A program made the position numbers and the translations under genes. The notes under the pieces are model-generated. The model made no database searches. It worked only from the letters and a program-made list of their open reading frames with translations, and was not told where the DNA came from. Positions 50,305 through 61,300 of a stretch of DNA of 64,000 nucleotides are shown in pieces. The stretch covers positions 1-64,000 of the forward strand of contig QLIY01000220.1 in the NCBI GenBank assembly GCA_003260075.1. Direction: 5' to 3'. How positions within the stretch are numbered: position 1 is the first letter of the stretch; every line of letters starts with the position of its first letter. The stretch comes from Phallusia mammillata (lineage: Eukaryota; Chordata; Ascidiacea; Phlebobranchia; Ascidiidae).

Positions 50305-53096
50305 TGTTTTTCTTGTCCTTAGTTTTCAGTTAAAGAAAATGCAGGTTGTTTTGCTTTTCCAGTAAACAGACAAGCTAGTCCTCTCATGTTATGTGCAAGA
50401 AAGTTACAGCATGCCTCACTACAAAACAGTGCCACCTATTCACCTAAAACAATATTTTTGGTGTTATGTTGTACAAGAGCATACAGTAGAAACAACATTT
50501 TTTGGTTGTGCTGCATACAGACAACAATATGCCACATACACTTATATTATACCATCTTTGACATGTAAATATGAAAACAACAGTTTTACTGAAAAACCGT
50601 TAGTTGTACAATAACTAATGCTTAACACATCAAACACTATGACAAGAGACAATTCATATTACACCACACACAAACTTGTTCAAAACCAACGTAACAAAAC
50701 TATTTCTACCTAAAATGCAATGGAAACCAATATCTTAACAACATATATTTGAAACAAGTTTCAACAGAAAGTTAATGCATGCAAAAAAGTATTCCTATGC
50801 ATAATTTAGTTTTTTTTGTTTAAAATTAAACATTTGAAAATGATGAGAGATAAACATCCGACAGCCAACCGGGCGAATACGACTGCTGTACACGCCAGTT
50901 GTTTTTTAAAAAACATGTGCCTTCTATTGTTTTTGACTGCATGCAGAAACTAAGCATAAAGTGCTCCCTGGTCATGTTTATAACATCATTGTACCAAGTA
51001 AATATGGTCTTGCACATGGATTGTGGATTTAGAGGTTATGCACTTATGGGACATAGTGGTCCTGCACGCCCCACATCTCGTTAGGAACTGCCATATTCTG
51101 CAGACTGGACCCACAGGTTGCGATCACACAGACAAATCAAATCAAAATCAAGTCAAATTTTATTTGCATTGTCACTATATCCAATTGTCATTGATGAACA
51201 GTTTAATAAAAACAGCAAAGACACCGAAAAAAAAATCATTGGTTATCGAGTTAAGTGCCCCGTTAGACATATACAACACATGTGATGAATATTGATGCTA
51301 ATTAAGTTTATTTACTGCTGCCTGATCAGGTGGATTTGTAGACTTAACTTAATAGTTTGATAGCATTTTATTTGGCTTTTGCAATAGCTTTTGCCTCCAA
51401 CAAAACTGCGTCCATATGCTACTTGCAAAATAACCAGTTCTAAAACATTTATAAGTTTTTCATTTTTTTTTTAAATATAAACAGATGTTTAAGTGTAGAG
51501 TAGCAACTGAAATAAGGTTTTAGAGTTGCACAAGTGCGAAACCATATGCATAAACCCATGTGCAAGAATAGATGTGCTAACAACAATTTTAAAAAAAGTC
51601 CCAATCAAATCTACAGCAGCAAATTTTAATGTAAAATATACATCACAGAATATGTATGTATCCACTTGTTTGTTTAAATTTGAGTAAACACCAATAAAAC
51701 CCACATATATGTTGCATGTAGCTTTCAAATTAGACAGCAACAACCTTTTTTTCTGTTTTTAAGTTTTAATAGTGGGTTTTGGTGGTGTTTGCAAACGTTT
51801 TGCTCACAGTAAGTATTTTCATTTAATTTTTTTGTGGCTATTGATTGCTACACAATCTTTATTTTACCCTTAAGGTCTCATTTTCACATTTCAGTACGAA
51901 ACTTGGCTGCAAAGTTTGACAAAACGTATCACATGCAAATCACCTACGATACCTAACTCATTTATTTTGGTTTGTTTCAGTTAAATGTCAACACTCTGCT
52001 CAATAAACATTCAAAATTTTACTGAGCAAATCTAAATAAACACTCAACAAATGACAAAACAAAACCATGCAACAAATCCTGTCTAAAAGACACCTTCATT
52101 CAAGTTGATATTCTGTTCTCTGATAAGCCCTCCAGCGCCCAAATAAATCCACTTCATTTTTTCCAAAGTGGTACGGAGTCTTTTAAACTAACCAAATATT
52201 ATGCAACCAAACAGAAATGCACAAGTATTTAAAGTAACAAAAATATATGCAAAAAATACAAACTCATTGTAAACATTAATCATTTACTTAAAGTTTCTGC
52301 AAAAAAATATAGTTTTTAAAAACACTGGGGTGGTAGGGATTAAGGCAAATTTAGCGAAGTTTCGGACATTCTTAATGACGGAAGTGGGGCATAACCTGTT
52401 ACGCAGCACATAAATAAATCGTATACAACCAAACCCACATAAACGAACCCCGAAGTATGCAACAAATGATAATGTGGGCATATTACAACTGTTACATTGT
52501 CAAAATAGCAGAAACCTGACGTCTAATACCAGGTTTGACCGTGTGTACCGGCATCAGAAATACTATTTGTTGAACAAATGAAGGCCAGTCGGTATCAACC
52601 ACAGCGAATTTTAGGGTTTAATTTAGTTTGCGGTACATTGCTATTTGGCATGTTGAGCTTTGCCTTAATTTAATACGATTCACCTATTTAAAAAGATTGC
52701 AGCCCAGTAAAAATGGGCCCTACAGCACCATATTTTCATTAACCGAAAAATTATGGCTGCTTTTGCCGTTACAAACTTTTAGTCATCCTGCCATTCACTG
52801 TCGACGAAACGCCATAGCATAGCGTATTGTATATTTTTTTATTTCAGTCAACATGCAAGTGCGGCGTGTCAATTGTTTTCAAAATGCATACAACCGATAG
52901 GCCAAGTACTGCGTCGCACAGTGTCTGGCAACACAAACAAAGAAAGACATGAAATGTAAAAAAGTTGGAACATATGAACATACATCCAGATAATTTGTCA
53001 AATACTTTACAACACTTGCGATTTTTTGCGACGTTATGAAAGTATTTTTGCAAAAGATGCTATGTAGACAATGAATAAACACGCGAAAACAGTTGG
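50305..53096. other. Intergenic region between ROCK and LRRK
   Basis: No gene recognised. The right part probably includes the LRRK 3' UTR up to the minus-strand AATAAA at 52838-52843. A simple motif cluster of caaatcaaatc and caagtcaaattt type near 51135-51170 resembles a dispersed repeat tail. ROCK promoter elements could not be identified. Confidence 0.6.
52838..52843 (-). terminator. Possible LRRK poly(A) signal
   Basis: AATAAA on the minus strand about 255 nt downstream of the LRRK stop codon. A motif match only. Confidence 0.4.
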
Positions 53097-55318
53097 TTAC
53101 TTTGTTGACTTTATTGACGTTCTACTGCAAATAGCAGAGGCAAGCAGATCGGCTCTATCTGCAATATCGGCATCTACTGCAACGACGAATGTTCCGTCCA
53201 GGTGTGTAAAAGAACTACTGCGCTTGCGTTGAGTCTAAATAAAAAACAGAAAATTAATGTAGATTAGCATATTTTGTTCGTTTTTAAATCACATTTTTTC
53301 AAGCAAAGCATTTATGAAGCCTGTAAACGACCCTGGGATAGACTACAAACAGATGAAACACTTTCCAAGAAAAATTGGGTATCGTCCGAAACCGGAACGT
53401 TGAACGTATGTTGATTTCCTATAATATTTCATTCAACAAATATCTACAAACACCATTGTGTCTACAATGTCACAAACACTTACATCGTACGAGACCAGTT
53501 GGGGCAATAACGACGCCTTTCCAGTTCCCACACAAAGAATTAATGGATGAGTTGTTCTTTCATGAGAATCTGTAAAAGTTGTAAAACTTTACACCACTGC
53601 ACTGGAAATAGCCTGTGTTTCAACAAAATATATTTGGAAACAATGCGCAGTAGGTCTAGTAAACCACATACAGTTTTGACCAGAATATTAACCTGGCGCT
53701 GGGAGAATGTGAGAAACAGTGTTGGCATGAGTTTGGAGGACGGCCACTGGTTTGCTGTCCGAACGAATGACATGGTTGTGCAACGGTTCACGTACAACGA
53801 CGACGTGCCCACTGTTTAAGCCCACCCACAGGGTGGAATTCAGGCGATCAACAAACATACTTGTCACGAACGTCTTTCCCTTCGCCTAAGCAAACACTTC
53901 AAATAACGGGAGAGAACAATTCACTGTAGTGTTAGCGACACAAACACACAATCTGAACATCTGGAACATCTCCAAACAATTTGAGAATCTTAAAACCAGG
54001 GAGGTATTCGCCACTTACGTCGGGAACAAAACTTGCCACATCCAGCCGGTTTCTTTGGGCACTACCCGACTGCCAGAATTTGACTACCGAGCTTTCATTA
54101 CAAACCACGTATAGAGCGGATTGGCTTACTGCTAGGTGACGAATTTGTGAAGACTTCGTTTCAACTGAAATCGTCTTGACTGAACATACTGATGGGCCTC
54201 CTGTTAACAGTAAAGAATGAACAAAAATAACAAAAGAATTTCATTTTCATCACAACTCTTAGAGATAACGTACCTGAATCGACCAGATTTAAAGAAATGA
54301 CAAACTTCCCACAACCCACATGAAGTTTGCATCCAAATGACTCCATTGCTGTTATCGACTGTGAGCATGCAATTTCATTTAGTTGTAGTTTGTTCATTTG
54401 ACGTAGTTTGACGGTGTGTTTCTGCAAGTTATGCAAAACTGTTCGGCGGGAACGGTCGTTGTGTTTTAACTAAGTTTCATACAATCCTTACCTGACTTAT
54501 CTCAAACACAATAACGGTTGCGTTTTCCAAACCAGCAACAACAAAACGATGATCAGGGGCATCTATGCAAGGAACTTAATGATAATAAGTGTTATTTTTA
54601 TGGTGAAACAAAATAACAAAACTACTTGGTCTTTTACACAACTAAACAATCATTTGTTCTCATGCAACTTAATTTTAAATGCATTTATATTTAAATTTAT
54701 CTGGACAAAACCTTACCGCTTGGAGCATGTAATGTGATGCAAGTTACACCCGTTTCCAGTGTAAACAACACTTCAACATGATCTTTGGTACATAAAAGAA
54801 TTTCACCCTGAACAAACAGACCGTTTAAAAGTCAATACTTTAATATGGGTTCACCCCAAATCATTACCTTAGTTGTTCCAGCAATGTAAGTTTCACTGCA
54901 AGTGTCAATGGGTTGGCCTTGACTAAGGCAAACCATGCCTGAGATGCTAAAGTTGTCGAATTCACAAAACTGCGATTGGTTGCCGAACTGACAAGTGTCC
55001 AAGTTGATTGTGCTGTTGATGAGTTGGCTTTTATTGGATGTTGTATTTGACAACCAAATCAGCTGCTATCAATAAAAAGATATAACATGGAGGTTTCATT
55101 GAACACATTAAAAAATACACTGAAGATAATATTTTACAAAAAATAACAACTTACAGCAGAATTGGGACTGGTCAAGTCCTCCTTTGTGGTCATTGCTGCA
55201 GGGCAAAAAGTAAATTATAACTTTATTTGTATTGTCAAATTGTAAAAACTTACCCGAAACATTGGAGGAAAAGCAGATACAGGAGACAACTTGTGATGCG
55301 TGCAAGTATTCCTGCATC
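53097..55318 (-). other. LRRK C-terminal WD40-like region
   Basis: Ten exons after the kinase encode beta-rich sequence with WD40-like strands, such as VVSCICFSSNVS, FVVAGLENATVIVFEI, LWVGLNSGHVVVVREP and HPLILCVGTGKASLL. The LWVGLNSGHV stretch resembles the LRRK2 WD40 motif around WIGTGGGH. The final exon (53097-53234) ends in CSRTSIKSTK and has no clear counterpart in the vertebrate proteins. A minus-strand AATAAA at 52838-52843, about 255 nt past the stop, is a reasonable poly(A) signal. Confidence 0.8.
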
Positions 55319-58300
55319 CTTTTGAAAAAAGTTTAGTTTTTATTTTCTGTTTTATTTATATAACCAAAAGCAAAAAAACTATTACCTGATGCAACAGGAG
55401 TCAATATTCACAAGGACTTCGGCTAACTCCTTAGCTGTTGGTCTGTTATCTGGATTTCTTTGCAAACACCTGTCAATCAACTTCTGGGCATGTGGCCATG
55501 GAAGAGATCCTTCATATGTTGATATTAAAGAAGGTTTTATTCCCTGCAAATTGATTATGTAGATAATTAAAACATTACAGCAATGCAAATTAATAAAGTT
55601 ATGTTTATTTCACTTGGTGAAAGAAAACATAGTAACACAGTAGCACTAAAACAATCACAAAGTCAGAAATAGCTGCATACTGATAAAACCTTATGGAGGG
55701 CAAAATAATGGATGGTACAATTGGTGGATCATGACAAATCTGCTACAGCTACACCATATTTTGAAGCGTTATGTGGAAAAAGCTCACGAGAGAGTGAGTT
55801 TGTGGCATTGTGAGTATAACACGACTGTGGTAAGTAAAACACACTGCTTGCTTGCCTTCATAACAATGTCATCTGGGTGACTAGATGAAAGTAATTCTGA
55901 TTCAGTGTTCTGCTCTTCATTCACATAATCTATCCATGGTGATCTTCCAACAGCTATTTCATGCAACATTAATCCAAAGGAGTATATATCACATTTAAAT
56001 GAATAAGGAAACAAATCTTGGCTCTTGTGTTTTCCTGAAAAAATGTTGAAATAAATCAATACCTCAAACTTTGGTGATAAATTATGCTAGGTCCTGATTC
56101 CTGAATGTATGCAGTTTATAATACCTAATTTATGTTACCCAAACATATGGGGGTCTTAAATTGTGATATTGATTTTTAGCTGTTATTACAATTTCAATGA
56201 AACAATACCTCCAGTTTTTATGGAAACCACTTCTGGGGCACTGTATCCCGGACTGCCGCTGGGACTGGGCACTCCACCTGGAGAAACTAGGGTAGAAATG
56301 CCATAATCTGTAATTTTAGAAATCGTTGCTGAGGTTGGTTCAAGTGAAAGCAAAAGAACATTGTCAGGCTTCAAATCTCTGTACACAATATGCTGAGAGT
56401 GCAAAAATGAAAGTCCATCCACAATTTCATACACAATCCTAAAGTGATGAGTCATTGTTTATTACTTCATGTTTGTTTTTTCTGTGAATTTCCATATTAC
56501 CTGTGCCTTAAAACTGGCAGTAATGCTTCCAAGCGTTTTGGGGGTGTCATTTTGAACATTTTGACAAGAAGATTACCCAGTGCTCCAAACCTGGCGAATT
56601 CGATTGCAAACATAGGTAACTGAAAAGTTTGATTTAAATATCCAGGAGGAACAAAGCCAATGAAAGAAATAATGCTTGGGTGTTGATGCTGAGCGAGAAT
56701 ATTTAGTTCCTGAAACAGATTAAAAAACAAACTATTTATTCTGACCAAAACATGAAAGCCAATATTTGCATCACTTTGTTTCGACAATTTCTTTTGTCAT
56801 CATCAGGTCATGAGAACTAAAAGTCACAAAAACGTGGTCCTGCTTTACACGCAAATACTGGCTGTGATTTTTTTGCTCAGAATGTATAAAACAGTGCACT
56901 GCGTACCTAAATTATTTACTGTTTGCTAAAAAAAAAATAGTAAAAAAACAAACTAACTGCTCGAAACATCCTGATCAATGAATCAGGGGCTGAAATGTGA
57001 AAGGTTTTAATTGCAACATCTTTTTCTTTATATTGTGCTTGATACACCGACCCAAACCCTCCATCACCAAGAAGATTGTGAGCAGTTCTTTCAAATTGCA
57101 AATGCTCTGGATGTATTCGTAAATCTGCTTCGAAGTCTGATGAAAATTGAAGCGGTAACTTTCTTTTTACAACACTAATTACAAGCTATCATTACCATCA
57201 AAATTGATTTCAGGTGCAAACCATGATGTGGAAACTGGATCATTAGGGTGGTTTGGACATTCAATTAGTATTTCACCATCCTTAGTAGTTTGTACTTCAT
57301 ATCCAGAATCCACCAAGTCTCTCAACTTTTTACTACTGGTAGCATGATGTCTAAAAAATGTTTTCGAGTAACTGCTTGAGGCAACATATCAGGCTGTAGA
57401 TTATAAGTTACATACAGAACACTGTCAGCCACTTGGTTAATGCAAAAGGAATGGACAGGTTTGTTTTTAGTGTAAGTTTTTTCATCAATGCACTTTAAAC
57501 ATGGAGAGTGATGGGAAAAGAACGGGTTTCCAGCCAGGTCTTGATGTAACAAGCCAGGGTACCACTCTTCGACAAGATTACCCCCCCCCCGAACGGGTTT
57601 CCAGCCAGGTCTTGATGTAACAAGCCAGGGTACCACTCCTCAACAAGGTTGTTAATGTGATCAACAACTTGTCCAAGAATAACCTAAAACATACATTGTA
57701 GTATTTTTATGAATATATTGCTTACACACTACATTGAGATAACCTACTATTCCTATTTTTGTTCTTGGTAACACAATTTCCAAACCTTCATCTTTTGTAT
57801 GTGTCCAAGAAACAAACTCAAATTCTTCCTGTCTGTAACATACCTTAACTTAAAAAATATCAACAAAACTATAATATAACAATGTTTACTTGTGGGAAAG
57901 TTCACGAGCTGTGTCCAAAGCTTCTTTATACATTTTGTTGCCATGTTGAAGTAACAAAAATGTTGCTTCGTTTTCAGATTTCCACTCCATATACAAGCCT
58001 TGTCTCCATGTTTTGATTTTTTCTGGTTTGCAATGTTTGCATTTTATTTTACTCTGCTGTCTCAAAATCAGGTCAGAAAAACTGAGTAGCCTTGCTATGA
58101 GTCTCGGCCAAAATCCCATTGGAACATACGTCATTGACAAATATCTAAATTAAAACAGTTTTAGTTGTTAACTTCTAGTTACAAATTCAAGTTTTAGTTG
58201 GTCAGAATATATTGTATAAAACAAATACTTCATCAAATACAATTTAATTACTTAAATATTCTCCCCCCCCCCAGTTTTAGTTGGTCAGAATATATTGTAT

Positions 58301-61300
58301 AAAACAAATACTTCATCAAAAGTCACATACAATTTAATTACTTAAATATTCATTGTTTACATTCAAAACCATCTTAGGTTCAAAATATAACATGTTTTGT
58401 GCAATATGTATTTGAACAAAATCCATTAGTATGGGACTCATAGGTTTAATCAGAAATTAATTTTAGGCCCAGTTTTGTGGACCAATTGTAGCATAATTCA
58501 GTGTATCACCGTTATCAAACTGTTTGGTACCTGACAAGCATTTTTTCAGGTAAATCAGGAAGATTAGGCTTTTCGATTGGAAGCTTTGATGGCACCAAAT
58601 ATGTGTCATCATCTTGCTGTAGAACTACCTCAAAGTTTTCAAGCAATCGGAACAAGGAGGGAATAAAATCTTTGGGGACTGCAGTGGCAAAACCCTACAG
58701 ACCAGCAGTATGATATAATGAAACCAACCATTTTTTATGTTTCAACTCACCTCATCAGACAACAATGTTTCTATCAAACGTTGTTTACTTATAAGTTCAG
58801 AGCTTATGTACGGATTCACTTTATACCCACGTTGCTCTTCCATGGAAATAACCTACAAACAGATTCTAATTTCAGACAGTATATATACCAGGAGGCGTTT
58901 TTAATCACAAAATGGCTGTTAAAGAATAAATAGGAATTTTAAAGTGCTGAATGAAAATTTAGAATTACAAAGAAAAACAAGAAAATTTAGGTAAACTTCT
59001 AATGTCATATAAAAAACATCAACTATGTTTTATTTGAAAAACTTGTCACACAATGGAATGTCATTAGGAGTGTTCTGGATCATCACAGAAATACTTTACC
59101 TGGGCAATTAGTCGACAAAGCCATGCTGGTTTAATGAAAAAATTGTTGTGAAGTCCAGATCGTGGATCATCAAAATGAAGCAAAACTCCTGTTTGGTGCA
59201 GGTACTTCACAGCAAGCATTAGTTCTGAACCGTTTTCAAACAATGGTTTATATGCTGTTCCACAATCTTGCACAAGGCAAGCAAGCTCACTGAAGCTAAA
59301 AAATATAAGGAAAAAGAATGAAAAACTTAGTACCTGTGCTCAGGTTTTTTTTAAGGTTTGGTTTGGGTGACCGCTAAGTAGTTTTAAGAGACCGCAAGTG
59401 TTTCATTTAAATACCAAAAACTGTAGTTGTAGTTGCAAGTCCAAATTTTGGGAAACCGATGGAGACATTTGGGGGACCGAAACGGTCCCCCAAAACACCT
59501 CAAAAAAAAACACTGCCTGTGCTGATACCTGGTTTATTGCACCAAGAATAATGAAAAAAAGCTTTGATGAACAGTTATTTACAATATGGAAACATGGTTT
59601 AGTAATACAGGCAACACTTTAAATGCACACGACAAAGACAAACCAAATACTGTATAACAGCTGTTTGTGATGCATATTTGCAAATATACAATGCCTGATT
59701 CAAAGGATCAAAAAGTTTACATGATAATTACCAAACAAGGAAATAGTTATCTTTAACAATATAAATGACAATATGGTTATCTTTAACAACTTATGTCCTC
59801 TTTCACTTGTTAGATGTATTTTGTTTCCAATGTGTGTGTGTTAACTATTGTTAAGTAAAAGACAAACATGTGCTTACTTGAGAACAGGAAACTCATCTTT
59901 TTCTACTGCCTCTTTTCGCAACATATTTTCAAGTTGTACATAACTAAATGGAACCATGCCACCAACTAAAGGATTTCCTTGGATAACAGAATCTACAAGA
60001 ACAACAAGCAACAAGATAATACATATTGTAAACACTGAACTAAACAATTGCAAAAAAACCTAGCCACACATACCATTCAAAACTGTACCCAACTTGGCTT
60101 TCAGGTTGAAAATGCTAGATGATCCTTCTCGAACATCCAAAAATTCATGCAAAATGTGAGGAGTAGTCCTGATGTTGGGAAACCATTTGTTTTTAGACAA
60201 ACTTTTCAGCTCTTTGTCCAACACAGAAAACAGCTCATCCCTATGGTCACTACATACAAAAGATATGAGTTGATTGACAAGCTGACATACAATAGCATAT
60301 TTCATATACCTTGAGACAATATCAGCATGGGATGCAACTATGAGCACTGGACAATGTGAAGCTCTTGCATGGATGGCAGTTAACCATGGCTTTAATGTTG
60401 TAAGTTGATGAGGTCCCTTTGACCCATCATACACAACTAGGTACATAGCTCTTTCTGATAGAAAGCAAGGGTGTGTGGCATAAAAATCTTCTTGTCCTGC
60501 AAAATCCCAGGCACTGACTTGAAATGATCTGTAAGAAGGGAATGATGGTGTCACAGTTATTGTACATGTTTAGTTAATAACACATTCACAGAAACAACAA
60601 GCTTTTTAAGTTTTTCTTAGTTTATAGCAATTGTGGCGTTTTGGTGCAGACAAATCCACTCCATTATAAAATCTGTTTAATTCCAAAGATATCATAAATC
60701 CAAATTGTATTTGTCAATAATATTATCAATTTGTTATCAATTTGTCAAGAATATTATGAAATTGTTAAGAATATTATCAATTTGTGTGTAATCAAATTCT
60801 TCTGAATAGTACTTAGTACTTATTTGAATTTGAATAAAAAAATATACTGATTTCTGATTACATTTCAAATAAAGAGTTGTGTAAAATAGAAGTATATAAT
60901 CTTACACAAAAATCACTTTAAATTCAGTACCTTCGGTATTCAGTACTCAGTAATAGGTAAATGGCAATTTTGCAGAAACTCATTAAATAACATAGAATTT
61001 GATAATTGACCTGTTTTTATGTTTTAGTGTCCATTCAGTCACATCGACACCCACTGTTGCCAATGTTGCATCATGCTTTTCTGTTCTTTCCGAAAACATA
61101 GGTATCATCCCTTCTGAAAAATGCCTTCTTCTACTTTTGTACTTGACAAGAGATTGCAGCAGCGTTGTTTTTCCAGCCTCTGGATGTCCAAGTAGCATCA
61201 GTTTTACCCGATTATGTGGCACTGATTTTTTGAGGCGTCCATACAAAAAGGCACAAATTTCTTGAGTTTTTCCTAAAACACAATTTCGTTAAGTGTTTCT

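Larger units (their letters stand above)
57196..59992 (-). other. LRRK COR domain
   Basis: Exons 59878-59992, 59100-59295, 58751-58852, 58531-58694, 57890-58144, 57748-57832, about 57380-57683 and 57196-57350 follow the ROC directly. Recognisable parts are VPFSYVQLENMLR, VKYLHQTGVLLHFDDPRS, YVPMGFWPRLIARLLSF and VVDHINNLVEEWYPGL. The downstream part has CLKC and then ECPNHPNDPV, a spacing I recognise from LRRK1. In the assembly, exon 57380-57683 is interrupted by a second copy of 61 nt plus ten C (57520-57590). The exon also does not join in phase to 57196-57350. Confidence 0.82.
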
